Below are positions 24,565 through 34,036 of a stretch of DNA of 64,000 bases, piece after piece; the first letter of the stretch is position 1, and each line of letters begins with the position of its first letter. The notes under the pieces were generated by a model that made no database searches, was not told the origin of the DNA, and was given only the letters and a program-made list of their open reading frames with translations. Location: NCBI RefSeq assembly GCF_900101175.1, contig NZ_FNFQ01000011.1, positions 114,736 to 178,735 of the forward strand, read 5' to 3'. This stretch comes from Stenotrophomonas pavanii (GTDB taxonomy: Bacteria; Pseudomonadota; Gammaproteobacteria; Xanthomonadales; Xanthomonadaceae). A program made the position numbers and the translations under genes.

Positions 24565-25707
24565 GTGAACAGCACCGCGACCACCATCGATTTCACTTCG
24601 TTCCTCAAGCTGATGGCGCACCAGCGCGCCTCGGACCTGTTCATCACGGCCGGCATGCCGCCGGCGATGAAGGTCAACGGCAAGATCTCGCCGATCACCC
24701 AGACCCCACTGACGCCGCAGCAGAGCCGCGACCTGGTCCTCAACGTGATGACCCCGGCGCAGCGCGAGGAATTCGAGAAGACCCACGAATGCAACTTCGC
24801 CATCGGCCTGTCCGGTGTCGGCCGCTTCCGTGTCAGCTGCTTCTACCAGCGCAACCAGGTCGGCATGGTGCTGCGTCGCATCGAGACGCGCATTCCGACC
24901 GTGGAAGAGCTGAGCCTGCCGCCGATCATCAAGACGCTGGCGATGACCAAGCGCGGCATCATCCTGTTCGTCGGCGCCACCGGTACCGGTAAATCGACCT
25001 CGCTGGCGGCGATGATCGGCTACCGCAACCAGAACTCGACCGGCCACATCATCACCATCGAGGACCCGATCGAATTCGTGCACAAGCACGAGGGCTGCAT
25101 CATCACCCAGCGCGAGGTCGGCATCGATACCGACAGCTGGGAAGCCGCGCTGAAGAACACCCTGCGCCAGGCGCCGGACGTGATCATGATCGGCGAGGTG
25201 CGTACCCGCGAAGGCATGGACCACGCCATCGCGTTCGCTGAAACCGGCCACCTGGTGCTGTGCACCCTGCATGCCAACAACGCCAACCAGGCGATGGACC
25301 GCATCGTCAACTTCTTCCCGGAAGACCGCCGCAACCAGCTGCTGATGGACCTGTCGCTGAACCTCAAGGGCGTGGTCGCGCAGCAGCTGGTGCCGTCCCC
25401 CGATGGTCGCTCGCGCAAGGTGGCGATGGAGATCCTGCTGGGCACGCCGCTGGTGCAGGACTATATCCGCGACGGCGAGATCCACAAGCTGAAGGAAGTG
25501 ATGAAGGACTCGGTCCAGCTGGGCATGAAGACCTTCGACCAGAGCCTGTTCGAGCTGTACCAGGCCGGCGAGATCAGCTACGAGGACGCGCTGCGCTACG
25601 CCGACTCGCAGAACGAGGTGCGCCTGCGCATCAAGCTCAGCCAGGGCGGCGACGCGCGCACCCTGTCGCAGGGACTGGATGGCGTGGAGATCTCGGAGAT
25701 CCGTTGA
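24565..25707 (+). CDS. pilU: Accessory retraction ATPase PilU
   Basis: A 380-residue PilT paralogue with Walker A GATGTGKST near residue 137, Asp box IITIEDPIEFVHKHEG, Walker B VIMIGEVRTREGMDHA and His box GHLVLCTLHANNANQ. GTG 24565 (MNSTATTIDFTSFLK) has GGGAG six to seven bases upstream and gives the usual PilU length; earlier in-frame starts add unrelated residues. It works with PilT at the pilus base for high-force retraction. The long C-terminal tail after ITYED-like segments (residues beyond 340) is typical of PilU. Confidence 0.95.
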   Translation: MNSTATTIDFTSFLKLMAHQRASDLFITAGMPPAMKVNGKISPITQTPLTPQQSRDLVLNVMTPAQREEFEKTHECNFAIGLSGVGRFRVSCFYQRNQVGMVLRRIETRIPTVEELSLPPIIKTLAMTKRGIILFVGATGTGKSTSLAAMIGYRNQNSTGHIITIEDPIEFVHKHEGCIITQREVGIDTDSWEAALKNTLRQAPDVIMIGEVRTREGMDHAIAFAETGHLVLCTLHANNANQAMDRIVNFFPEDRRNQLLMDLSLNLKGVVAQQLVPSPDGRSRKVAMEILLGTPLVQDYIRDGEIHKLKEVMKDSVQLGMKTFDQSLFELYQAGEISYEDALRYADSQNEVRLRIKLSQGGDARTLSQGLDGVEISEIR

Positions 25708-25713
25708 CCGGAA

Positions 25714-25731
25714 GGGCGCCTGCGGGCGCCC
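25714..25731. terminator. GC-rich stem-loop after pilU
   Basis: GGGCGCC-TGCG-GGCGCCC is a perfect 7-bp hairpin, 7 bp after the pilU stop. There is no T-tract on its 3' side, so it may be a weak or rho-assisted terminator or an mRNA-stabilising hairpin. Confidence 0.45.
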
Positions 25732-25793
25732 GCTGCTCCGGGATGACCGCGGCGCCGGATGCACGCCCGCGTGAACCTGCCAGGGAGGCCTGC

Positions 25794-26471
25794 ATGCGTG
25801 TGACTACGAGCGTGATACTGGCCATCGCCGTGCTGCTGCAGGCCGGTTGTGCCCGTACCCCCGAACCGGCTGCCGCGGCCGAGGGCTGCGACGATCCGCA
25901 GGCGCATGCCTGGTATCTGCTGCCACCGCCTGCGACGAAGCACGGCGGCGACCTGCCACCGTTCATCGATTTCACCGGGTCAGCGAGGACGGTCTATGAT
26001 GCCCGGTTGCGGGACCTCGATGGCTTGCCGGAGCCGTCGTTCCGCTGTGGCAGCGTACCGGCACAGGCATATCGCTTCGTCTGGGATCCTGCATTCTTCC
26101 CGGGCGTGCTCATTCGCGCGCAGCGCAATGCAGCGGGCCACGCGTGGATCGTCGGGCGCAGTGCGCGCGATTTCGAGATTCCTGGATCGTTACCCGGAAG
26201 CCCAGCCACCGTCATCAAGGGTGGCGCGTGCGCTCCACCGCGCGCGCTGAGTGCGCAGGAATGGAACGCCATCGCCGCCGCGTTTGCGCTGTTGCAGGGC
26301 GAAGATTCGAGCGCTGGGCTTGATGGCTCATCGTGGATGTTCGAGTCCGTGGTGGACGGCGAGCAGCGTTGGTTCGCACGATGGGTGCCGCGGGATCCGG
26401 CGTTCCGCAACACCGGCAGGATGATGGTGGAACTGGCGGGTTGCACTGACACCCTGCAGGGCATGGAGTGA
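25794..26471 (+). CDS. Hypothetical lipoprotein
   Basis: A 225-residue protein not recognised by family. MRVTTSVILAIAVLLQAGC is a clear lipoprotein signal (lipobox LQAGC, Cys19). ATG 25794 has a strong GGGAGG five bases upstream. The mature part has four further Cys (GCDDP, FRCGS, GGACAPP, AGCTD) that could form two disulphides in the periplasm. It is the only gene between pilU and the aldo-keto reductase. I see no enzymatic motif. Confidence 0.7.
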   Translation: MRVTTSVILAIAVLLQAGCARTPEPAAAAEGCDDPQAHAWYLLPPPATKHGGDLPPFIDFTGSARTVYDARLRDLDGLPEPSFRCGSVPAQAYRFVWDPAFFPGVLIRAQRNAAGHAWIVGRSARDFEIPGSLPGSPATVIKGGACAPPRALSAQEWNAIAAAFALLQGEDSSAGLDGSSWMFESVVDGEQRWFARWVPRDPAFRNTGRMMVELAGCTDTLQGME

Positions 26472-26507
26472 CGGGCACCACAGGCGATTGATGAATTCCG
26501 GTCATGA

Positions 26508-27566
<1,059 letters not shown>

Positions 27567-27608
27567 TCGCCAGGTGGGTGCGGACCGTTGGTCCGCACTC
27601 CCTGACCC

Positions 27609-28508
27609 TCACCCCTGCATAGGCCCGCGCAGCGCATCCAGCACCGTGCGCATCGCCACGGTCACGTGGCGGCGCGACGGGTAGTAGGCGTAGTAGCCAT
27701 CGAAGTGCGGGCACCAGTCATCCAGCACCGACTGCAGTCGCCCATCGGCCAGCATTGGCTGCACCTGGTCCTCCGGCAACCACGCCAGTCCACTGCCGGC
27801 CAGCGCTGCGGCGCGGGTCATGCCCATGGTGTTGAAGGTCCACTGGCCGCTCACGCGCACGCTCAGTTCGTTGCCGTCCTGGCCGAAATCCCACGGCATC
27901 AACCCGCCGTGCGTGGGCAGGCGCAGGGTCACGCAGTTGTGGTCGGCCAGCTCGTGCGGATGCCGTGGCGCCACGTGCTGGCGGAAGTAGCGGGGCGCGC
28001 CGACCACGCGCATGCGCAGCGGCGGGCTGATCGGCACCGCGATCATGTCGCGCGCCAGCCGCTCGCCGAGGCGGATGCCGATGTCATAACGTTCGGCCAC
28101 GATATCGGCCAGCCCGTAATCGGCGGCCAGTTCCACTTTCAGCTCCGGATACTGCTGCAGGAGGGGCGCGAGCCGTGGCCAGGCAATGTACTCGGCCGCA
28201 TGGCCGGTGGCATTGATGCGGATGGTGCCGGCCGGGCGCTCGCGGTACTCGGCCAGCGCGGCCAGGCCGTCCTCGATCTCGGCCAGGCGTGGGCCAAGGG
28301 TGTCGAGCAGGCGCGCGCCGGCTTCGGTGGTCGCTACGCTGCGGGTGGTGCGGGTCAGCAGGCGCACGCCAAGGCGCTGTTCCAGGCCGCGCATGGCATG
28401 GCTGAGCGCGGACTGGGACACGCCCAGCTGGGCGGCGGCCTTGGTGAAGCTGCCCTCGCGGGCGACGTGGACGAAGGCCTGCAGGTCGTTGAGGTTTTCA
28501 CGGGGCAT
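27609..28508 (-). CDS. LysR-family transcriptional regulator
   Basis: A 299-residue LysR protein with HTH LQAFVHVAREGSFTKAAAQLGVSQSALSHAMRGLEQRLG and RLLTRTTRSVATTEAG after it; the effector domain includes ERYDIGIRLGERLARDMIAV and GSGLAWLPEDQV. Start 28508 (MPRENLNDLQ) is the family-typical one; the frame upstream lacks conservation. It is divergent from a DUF4287 gene and convergent with the aldo/keto reductase. The target is not evident from the sequence. Confidence 0.85.
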   Translation of the reverse strand: MPRENLNDLQAFVHVAREGSFTKAAAQLGVSQSALSHAMRGLEQRLGVRLLTRTTRSVATTEAGARLLDTLGPRLAEIEDGLAALAEYRERPAGTIRINATGHAAEYIAWPRLAPLLQQYPELKVELAADYGLADIVAERYDIGIRLGERLARDMIAVPISPPLRMRVVGAPRYFRQHVAPRHPHELADHNCVTLRLPTHGGLMPWDFGQDGNELSVRVSGQWTFNTMGMTRAAALAGSGLAWLPEDQVQPMLADGRLQSVLDDWCPHFDGYYAYYPSRRHVTVAMRTVLDALRGPMQG

Positions 28509-28601
28509 GCAGGGATGATACGGCTCCCGGATTGAACGGATCTGTCGATTTCCGGATCCCCGGCTCGTCGTAACGGTACATCCAACGCAAGGAGCTTTCG
28601 C

Positions 28602-28814
28602 ATGAGCGCTGACACCAAGCCCAAGGGCCCGGCCTCCTACTTCCCCTCCATCGAGAGGACTTACGGGCAGCCGGTGGCGCACTGGCTGGGGCTGCTGGCG
28701 GGACAGACGGGCCTGAAACACATGGAACTGGTCAGCTTCCTGAAAAGTGAGCATGGGCTGGGCCATGGCCATGCGAACGCGCTGGTGGCGCACCATCTGG
28801 CCGGCAGGGGCTGA
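28602..28814 (+). CDS. DUF4287 small protein
   Basis: A 70-residue protein with the DUF4287 pattern: GPASYFPSIERTYGQPVAHWLGLL followed by KHMELVSFLKSEHGLGHGHANALVAHHLA. The HGLGHGHANALV segment resembles an SMC/SAP-like helix-loop-helix found in small DUF4287 proteins. AAGGAGC lies about 9 bases before ATG 28602. It is divergent from the LysR gene at 28508. The function of this family is unknown. Confidence 0.8.
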   Translation: MSADTKPKGPASYFPSIERTYGQPVAHWLGLLAGQTGLKHMELVSFLKSEHGLGHGHANALVAHHLAGRG

Positions 28815-28923
28815 GCCGCGCCGGAGCGGGCACAGTGGGGCGCATTCAGCTGAACGATTTCATCTGCAACTGTCATGCAGATCGTGTCTAATACCGCTCC
28901 CCACCTGCTGTTCCCCCACCCGC

Positions 28924-29631
28924 ATGTCCCTTCCTTCCCATGGCCCCGCGCCGTGCGACGACGCTGACGGCCACCTGGTCACCGCTGGTCCGCTGACCCC
29001 TCCGCCCGACAGTGCCGGCACCACCGCCGATGAGAAAGCGCTGCGTCACTCGATCGCCGAGGACGTGCAGGGCATGGTGCTGGCCACGATGGTGGCCTCG
29101 CTGGGCCTGGCCATCTTCGCCAAGGGTGGGCTGATGATCGGCGGCATGGCCGGCCTGGCGTTCCTGCTGCACTACGCGATGGGCTGGAACTTCGGCCTGG
29201 TGTTCGTGCTGGTCAACCTGCCGTTCTACTGGGTGGCGCTGCGGCGCATGGGCTGGGAATTCACCCTGAAGACCTTCGCTGCGGTCACCGCCTGTGGCGT
29301 GCTGACCGACCTGTTGCCGCGCTGGATCGACTTCTCGCACATCAACCCGCTGTACTCGGCGATCGTCGGTGGCGCGTTGTCGGGCCTGGGCATCCTGTTC
29401 TTCATCCGCCATCGTGCCAGCCTCGGCGGCATCGGCATCCTGGCGGTGTACCTGCAGCGCACCCGTGGCTGGAGCGCGGGCAAGGTGCAGATGTCCTACG
29501 ACGCCTGCCTGATGGTGGCCGCGTTCTTCGTGCTGTCGCCGTCGAAGGTGCTGTACTCGGCCATCGGCGCGGTGGTGCTCAGCCTGGTGCTGATGTTCAA
29601 CCATCGCCCCGGCCGCTACATGGGCGTGTGA
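28924..29631 (+). CDS. YitT-family integral membrane protein
   Basis: A 235-residue membrane protein with a polar N-terminus of about 45 residues and five to six hydrophobic helices, for example LAIFAKGGLMIGGMAGLAFLLHYAMGWNFGLVFVLVNLPFYW. The motif GGALSGLGILFFIRHRASLGG matches the YitT/DUF161 repeat. ATG 28924 is the first start that keeps the whole domain. No nearby partner suggests a substrate; some YitT proteins are linked to transport or sporulation in Gram-positives, which does not transfer here. Confidence 0.8.
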   Translation: MSLPSHGPAPCDDADGHLVTAGPLTPPPDSAGTTADEKALRHSIAEDVQGMVLATMVASLGLAIFAKGGLMIGGMAGLAFLLHYAMGWNFGLVFVLVNLPFYWVALRRMGWEFTLKTFAAVTACGVLTDLLPRWIDFSHINPLYSAIVGGALSGLGILFFIRHRASLGGIGILAVYLQRTRGWSAGKVQMSYDACLMVAAFFVLSPSKVLYSAIGAVVLSLVLMFNHRPGRYMGV

Positions 29632-29640
29632 CGATCCGAC

Positions 29641-29667
29641 GGTAGTGCCGGCCACTGGCCGGCAACC
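29641..29667. repeat. SMAG/REP palindrome with intact GTAG
   Basis: GGTAGTGCCGGCC-ACT-GGCCGGCAACC: GTAG leads a 7-bp GCCGGCC/GGCCGGC stem. It stands between the convergent YitT and tag genes. Confidence 0.8.
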
Positions 29668-29715
29668 CCGGAACGCCGCGGGTGATGACGCCGGGCCATG
29701 CCCGGCGGATATCCA

Positions 29716-30261
29716 TCAGCGTGCGGTGGCCTGCAACCAAGGTGGTGACAGTGTCAGCAGCCGCGCATGCACCGGGCAGTCTGCGGCGTGCGCGCCGGGC
29801 AGGTAGCCCAGGCTCATCAGGAACTCGCCGGTGATCTCGCCGCCGGTGAAGCGGAATGTCTTCTTGAACAGCTTCACCCAGTCGGCCTTGCTGCGCGGAT
29901 GATGTGCGTCCAGCCACCCCGCGAAGCTGCCATGGCTGGCCCGCAGCTGCTGGATCACCTGCGCGTTGTGGATCGCCGCCAGCACCTTCAGGCGGTTGCG
30001 GATGATGCCCGGGTCCGACAGCAGGCGTTCGATGTCCTGCTCGGCATACGCCGCCACGCGGTCCACCTCGAAGCCGTCGTAGGCCGCGCGGAAGCCCTCG
30101 CGCTTCTTCAGGATCGTTTCCCAGCTGAGCCCGGCCTGGTTGATTTCCAGCACCAGCCGCTCGAACAGCTCGCGCTCGTCGCGCTGCGGAAAGCCGTATT
30201 CGTTGGCGTGGTAGTCGTCGTGCACCGGATGGCCCGGGGCGATGAGGCAGTAACCGGACAC
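29716..30261 (-). CDS. tag: DNA-3-methyladenine glycosylase I
   Basis: A 181-residue base-excision enzyme that removes 3-methyladenine. The zinc-snap ligands are present: Cys5 in SGYCLIAPG, His18 in DDYHANEYG, and the C-terminal His/Cys pair in [10 protein letters not shown]. The catalytic-pocket residues in [29 protein letters not shown] are also conserved. The usual N-terminal Arg-Cys-x-W is replaced by GYCLI, a small deviation. It is divergent from yqgE. Confidence 0.92.
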   Translation of the reverse strand: MSGYCLIAPGHPVHDDYHANEYGFPQRDERELFERLVLEINQAGLSWETILKKREGFRAAYDGFEVDRVAAYAEQDIERLLSDPGIIRNRLKVLAAIHNAQVIQQLRASHGSFAGWLDAHHPRSKADWVKLFKKTFRFTGGEITGEFLMSLGYLPGAHAADCPVHARLLTLSPPWLQATAR

Positions 30262-30350
30262 GTCGAACTCCTGCGCGGGGGGAGGTCATTATGCGCGCCG
30301 TGACCGCCGGGTGGAGGCGCCCGGCGCGCCCAGCCGCTAGAATGTCAGCC

Positions 30351-30917
30351 ATGCCTGTAACGCCGACCTCCCTTGCCGATCACCTGCTCGTCGCGCTGCC
30401 GTCGCTGCTCGACGCGACCTTTGCCCGCAGTGTCGCGCTGATCTGCCAGCACGACGAGAACGGGGCGATGGGCGTGCTGGTCAACCAGCCGTCCGAGTAC
30501 ACGCTGGGCGAAGTGCTCGCGCAGATGGACATCGCCACCGGCGATGGTGAGCTGCAGGCGCGCATGGTGCTCAACGGCGGCCCGGTGCATCCCGAACGTG
30601 GCTTCGTCATCCATGACGATGCAAGGGCGTGGGACTCCAGCCTGATCGTCGGCGAAGGGCTGTACCTGACCACCTCGCGCGACATCCTCGAAGCGATGGC
30701 GCGCGGCGAAGGCCCGGCCAACGCCGTGGTTACCCTCGGCTGTGCCGGTTGGGGGGCAGGCCAGCTGGAAACCGAGCTGGCCGAGAACAGCTGGCTGACC
30801 GTACCGGCCGATGCCGAGCTGGTGTTCCAGCTGCCGCTGGAACAGCGCTGGCAGGGAGCGGCCTCGCGCATCGGCGTCGACCTGTTCCGGCTGACCGACT
30901 ACAGCGGCCATGTCTGA
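30351..30917 (+). CDS. yqgE: YqgE/AlgH family protein (UPF0301)
   Basis: A 188-residue DUF179 protein with the blocks [55 protein letters not shown] and [19 protein letters not shown] 30351 gives the standard length; ATG 30342 is three codons earlier and possible. The gene overlaps ruvX by 8 bp, followed closely by pyrB, an arrangement conserved across gammaproteobacteria. The name algH comes from an alginate regulation phenotype in Pseudomonas; the biochemical role remains unclear. Confidence 0.92.
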   Translation: MPVTPTSLADHLLVALPSLLDATFARSVALICQHDENGAMGVLVNQPSEYTLGEVLAQMDIATGDGELQARMVLNGGPVHPERGFVIHDDARAWDSSLIVGEGLYLTTSRDILEAMARGEGPANAVVTLGCAGWGAGQLETELAENSWLTVPADAELVFQLPLEQRWQGAASRIGVDLFRLTDYSGHV

Positions 30918-31404
30918 GCCGACCACGCCCGCGGCGGCGCCTCCGGCTCCGGCCATCCGCCGCGACGGCACGGTTCTGGGATTTGATGTCGGCTCGCGCC
31001 GGATCGGCGTGGCCATCGGCAGTGCCTTCGCCGCGCATGCGCGCGCAGTGGCCGTGGTCGATGTGCACGGCAACGGCCCGGACTGGACCGCGATCGAGCG
31101 CCTGCTCAAGGAATGGAAGCCCGACGGCCTGGTGGTCGGCGATCCGCTGACGCTGGATGGCCAGGACCAGCCCAACCGCAAGCGCGCGCAGGGCTTTGCC
31201 CGCCAGCTGCGGGAACGCTTCAAGCTGCCGGTGGTGATGATCGACGAGCGTTCCAGCTCGGTCGAGGCCGCGCGCCGCTTCGCCGTCGAGCGCGCCGAAG
31301 GGCGCAAGCGCCGCCGCGATGCGGCCGCCCTCGATGCCGTGGCCGCAGCGGTGATCATCGACCGCTGGCTGTCGTCGCCGGACGACGCCACCCCCATTCC
31401 CTGA
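30910..31404 (+). CDS. yqgF: Putative Holliday-junction resolvase / pre-16S nuclease YqgF
   Basis: A 164-residue RNase H-fold nuclease. The first catalytic Asp is in [16 protein letters not shown], Glu follows in [13 protein letters not shown], and the last Asp is in [16 protein letters not shown]. In E. coli this enzyme (RuvX/YqgF) trims the 5' end of pre-16S rRNA and was also proposed as a resolvase. A Pro/Ala-rich N-terminal tail of about 15 residues precedes the domain. It overlaps yqgE by 8 bp and lies 16 bp from pyrB. Confidence 0.92.
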   Translation: MSEPTTPAAAPPAPAIRRDGTVLGFDVGSRRIGVAIGSAFAAHARAVAVVDVHGNGPDWTAIERLLKEWKPDGLVVGDPLTLDGQDQPNRKRAQGFARQLRERFKLPVVMIDERSSSVEAARRFAVERAEGRKRRRDAAALDAVAAAVIIDRWLSSPDDATPIP

Positions 31405-31420
31405 CTGCACGACTCCCGCC

Positions 31421-32371
31421 ATGACCGCCCAGCAAATCGATGCCTCCGGACGCCTGCGCCACCTGCTGACCCTGGAGGGCCTGCCGCGCGAAACCCTGCT
31501 GCAACTGCTTGATCGGGCCGGACAGATCCGCGACGCCGCGGTCGGCCGCGTTGGCAACAAGCGCCACGTGCTGGCCGGCTCGGCGGTGTGCACGCTGTTC
31601 TTCGAGCCGTCCACGCGCACCCGCAGCTCGTTCCAGCTGGCCGCACAGCGCCTGGGCGCCGACGTGCTGAACTTCGATGCGTCGACGTCGTCCACCCGCA
31701 AGGGCGAAACCGCCTGCGACACGCTGCGCAACCTGGAGGCAATGGGCGTACGCGGCTTCGTGGTACGCCATCCCGATGATGGCGCCGTGGCCGCACTGGC
31801 CGAGGCGGCGGGCGAGGGCACTGCACTGATCAACGCCGGTGACGGCCGCAGTTCGCATCCGACCCAGGGCCTGCTGGACATGCTGACCCTGCGCCAGGCC
31901 AAGGGCGCGGATTTCTCGAAGTTGAAGGTCGTGATCGTCGGCGACGTGAAGCACTCGCGCGTGGCCCGCACCGACCTGCATGCGCTGCGTACGCTGGGCG
32001 TGGGCGAGATCCGCGTCTGCGGCCCGCAGTCGCTGCTGCCGGATGACGAGACCCTGAAGGGCTGCGTGGTCGGCGATGACTTCGACGCGATGCTCGAAGG
32101 CGTCGACGCGCTGATGATGCTGCGCCTGCAGCGCGAGCGCATGGAGGAAGGCCTGGTGCCGTCGCTGGAGCAGTACCACGCCCAGTACGGCCTGACCCGC
32201 GAGCGCCTGGCCCGCGCCGGCAAGGACGCTGCAGTGCTGCACCCGGGCCCGATCAACCGCGGCGTGGAAGTCACCGACGACGTGGCCGACGGCCCGCAGT
32301 CGTGGGTGCTGCGCCAGGTCGCCAACGGCGTCGCCGTGCGCATGGCCGTGCTGGAAACCCTGCTGGGCTGA
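31421..32371 (+). CDS. pyrB: Aspartate carbamoyltransferase catalytic subunit
   Basis: A 316-residue enzyme joining carbamoyl phosphate and aspartate in pyrimidine synthesis. The carbamoyl-phosphate motif is FFEPSTRTRSSF (STRTR at 64-68), and the aspartate-side residues include HPTQGLLDMLTL and MMLRLQRERME. No pyrI-like regulatory subunit or pyrC-like partner follows; a REP cluster does. The yqgE-yqgF-pyrB order is common, and the three genes probably form one transcript. Confidence 0.97.
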   Translation: MTAQQIDASGRLRHLLTLEGLPRETLLQLLDRAGQIRDAAVGRVGNKRHVLAGSAVCTLFFEPSTRTRSSFQLAAQRLGADVLNFDASTSSTRKGETACDTLRNLEAMGVRGFVVRHPDDGAVAALAEAAGEGTALINAGDGRSSHPTQGLLDMLTLRQAKGADFSKLKVVIVGDVKHSRVARTDLHALRTLGVGEIRVCGPQSLLPDDETLKGCVVGDDFDAMLEGVDALMMLRLQRERMEEGLVPSLEQYHAQYGLTRERLARAGKDAAVLHPGPINRGVEVTDDVADGPQSWVLRQVANGVAVRMAVLETLLG

Positions 32372-32384
32372 CCCGCCTTGGCAG

Positions 32385-32438
32385 GTGCCAATCTTGGTTG
32401 GCACTGCTGGTGGGGTGGGTGCCAACCTTGGTTGGCAC
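32385..32438. repeat. Two tandem REP palindromes on the left of the RAYT remnant
   Basis: GTGCCAATCTTGGTTGGCAC (32385-32404) and GTGCCAACCTTGGTTGGCAC (32419-32438) are near-perfect hairpins 14 bp apart. They differ at one position. They face the RAYT remnant, and related palindromes lie on its other side. Confidence 0.8.
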
Positions 32439-32504
32439 TGGCCCACCCGGGCGAAGGTGATTTCCCGATGTTCAGGGAACATGCGCCCGCCCATGCTCTT
32501 CTGC

Positions 32505-32726
32505 ATGAACAGCACCCGTCTCCTGCCAGGCCGTCATTCCAGTATCGGCCAGAGCTACATCCTCACCACGAACGTGCTTGGCCGGGCGGCTCTGTTCGCC
32601 AATGACGCCGTTGCGGTTACCGCCATGCAGGCGTTCCAGCGTCTGGATCTGGAAGGTCTTACCCATGAATCGCTGTTCCGGCACGCAATGCATGTGATGG
32701 CGAATCCGATCAGGGCGGGCAGATAG
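32505..32726 (+). pseudogene. Remnant of a REP-associated tyrosine transposase (RAYT), internally deleted
   Basis: A 73-residue frame begins MNSTRLLPGRHSSIGQSYILTT, very like the N-terminus of RAYT (TnpA-REP, Y1 HUH-like) transposases, and ends HAMHVMANPIRAG, like the conserved C-terminal (Y)xxANPxRAG motif. The whole catalytic middle (HUH motif and Tyr region) is missing, and the two ends are joined near residues 45-55. The stop lies inside the right-hand REP. RAYTs mobilise REP hairpins, and this one is bordered by REPs on both sides. It cannot be active itself; an intact RAYT elsewhere would be needed to move it. Confidence 0.65.
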
Positions 32727-32779
32727 TGCCCAACCAAGGTTGGCACCCACCGAAAGCGGGTTCCAACCTTGGTGGGCAA
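32724..32779. repeat. REP palindromes on the right of the RAYT remnant
   Basis: TAGTGCCCAACC-AA-GGTTGGCACC (from 32724) has TAG at its left, so it points opposite to the left-hand pair. A worn copy, GTTCCAACCTTGGTGGGCAAC, follows at 32760-32779. Together with the left pair they bracket the remnant as an inverted arrangement. Confidence 0.75.
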
Positions 32780-32796
32780 CCACCGGACGTCGTGGT

Positions 32797-33594
32797 TCAG
32801 CGCTTCTGCGCGAACAGCCAGTCCCACATCGCCGGGTCGGCGTAGGTGGCATCCCAGGCGTTGTGGTTGCCGTCCGGATATTCGGTGTAGCGCACGTCGC
32901 GTGCGTTGGCGCTCTGGAATGCGGCGTGCAGCCGGCGGTCGTCATCCGGCGGCACCACGTCATCCAGCGCACCGTGGAAGATCCAGATCGGCGTGCCTCT
33001 CAGGCGCTGGGCGATGGCCGCATACGGATCGGCTTCGTGGGCCACCCGTTCGACGAACAGGGTCGGGCGCACCGCGCGCGGCGCCAGCACCGCGCCGCAC
33101 ACGGGCACGATCGCGGCGAAGCGCCCGGGGGCATCCAGCGCGATGTTCCAGCTGCCATAGCCGCCCATCGACATTCCGGTCAGGTACTGCCGTGAGGAAT
33201 CGGCACCGAACTCGGCGATGGTGGCGTCCAGGGCGGCCAGCGCGACGCGATTGTTGCGCCCGCTCCATTCCTGGTGGCCCGGCACCTGCGGGAATACGGC
33301 CAATGCGGGGAAGTCGGCCGCGTGCCTGCGCAGGTGCGGCCCGAGCCCCGCATGGGTCTGCTTGACACCGTCGCCGCCACGCTCGCCGGATCCATGCAGG
33401 AACAGCACCACCGGCAGTGCGCCAGGCGTGCGCGCCGCGGTTGCCGGAATGAACACCTGGTAATAGGCGGTACGCCCATCCACTTTCACTGCACGCGATT
33501 CGAAGCGGCCGCGCGCGCTGTCCGGCTGCGAGGCGCAGCCGGCCATCATCAGGACCGCCAGCATCGGCAGCCAGCGCATCATCCTACGGACCAT
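32797..33594 (-). CDS. Lipoprotein serine esterase (PHB-depolymerase/feruloyl-esterase-like)
   Basis: A 265-residue alpha/beta hydrolase with a lipoprotein signal (WLPMLAVLMMAGC, acylated Cys near residue 21). The oxyanion segment is VVLFLHGSGERGGDG, the nucleophile elbow LTGMSMGGYGSW, the acid FHGALDDVVPPDD and the base GNHNAWD. Polyhydroxybutyrate-depolymerase and acetylxylan/feruloyl esterases share this pattern. Start 33594 (MVRRMMRW) keeps the signal peptide; a start at 33645 is less likely. It probably acts at the periplasmic face or outer membrane. The substrate is unknown. Confidence 0.85.
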   Translation of the reverse strand: MVRRMMRWLPMLAVLMMAGCASQPDSARGRFESRAVKVDGRTAYYQVFIPATAARTPGALPVVLFLHGSGERGGDGVKQTHAGLGPHLRRHAADFPALAVFPQVPGHQEWSGRNNRVALAALDATIAEFGADSSRQYLTGMSMGGYGSWNIALDAPGRFAAIVPVCGAVLAPRAVRPTLFVERVAHEADPYAAIAQRLRGTPIWIFHGALDDVVPPDDDRRLHAAFQSANARDVRYTEYPDGNHNAWDATYADPAMWDWLFAQKR

Positions 33595-33664
33595 CGGCGT
33601 TCCAGAAGCGGTGGGTTCAGCCGCATCGTAGTCCGCGCAGGTCAACGTGGCATCGTGCGCTGCG

Positions 33665-33931
33665 TCACTGCGGCCGCGGCACGCTGGCGATGATGGCCAG
33701 CTGCTCCTGTGCCTCGGCGTTGCCCTCGGCGGCGGCGGCCTGCACCTGCGCCAGGTCCGGGTGCAGCACCACCAGCAACGGGTTTTCGCAGACCGGGCAG
33801 GCGTACTCGGTCGCGTCCTCGTCCAGTTCCATCTCCATGGCGCGCGAACTGCCCTTCCATTCGCAGGCCGGGCAGGTGTGCTGCTGGTCGCGCCAGCCGG
33901 GCTGGAAATAGTTTTCGATCGTGGTGGCCAT
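33665..33931 (-). CDS. Small zinc-ribbon protein (88 aa)
   Basis: I do not recognise a named family. Two CxxC knuckles, CPAC (residues 20-23) and CPVC (45-48), separated by an acidic linker (EMELDEDATE), should bind one zinc. A helical Ala/Gln-rich tail follows (LAQVQAAAAEGNAEAQEQLAII). Ribbon-plus-helix proteins of this size often bind nucleic acid or act as adaptors. It lies between the esterase and mgtE, separated from mgtE by a tandem repeat. Confidence 0.7.
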   Translation of the reverse strand: MATTIENYFQPGWRDQQHTCPACEWKGSSRAMEMELDEDATEYACPVCENPLLVVLHPDLAQVQAAAAEGNAEAQEQLAIIASVPRPQ

Positions 33932-33949
33932 GGGGGTCCAGTTGGAATC

Positions 33950-34028
33950 GGGTCAGAGCCCCGCGCAGCGGGGATCCGACCCTGGGTTTGGGCGTGGGTC
34001 GGAGCTCCGCGTTGCGGGGATCCGGCCC
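33950..34028. repeat. Two tandem GGGTCNGAGC-type palindromes
   Basis: The units at 33950-33982 (GGGTCAGAGCCCCGC...GCGGGGATCCGACCC) and 33996-34028 (GGGTCGGAGCTCCGC...GCGGGGATCCGGCCC) share outer stems with different inner loops. They belong to the same family as 21778, 35557 and 48146. They separate mgtE from the zinc-ribbon gene on the same strand. Confidence 0.7.
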
Positions 34029-34036
34029 GGCAGGGA

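Noticed and set aside
23359..25764. Minus-strand open frame of about 800 codons across pilT and pilU
   Set aside because: It covers two certain ATPase genes and shows no recognisable motif.
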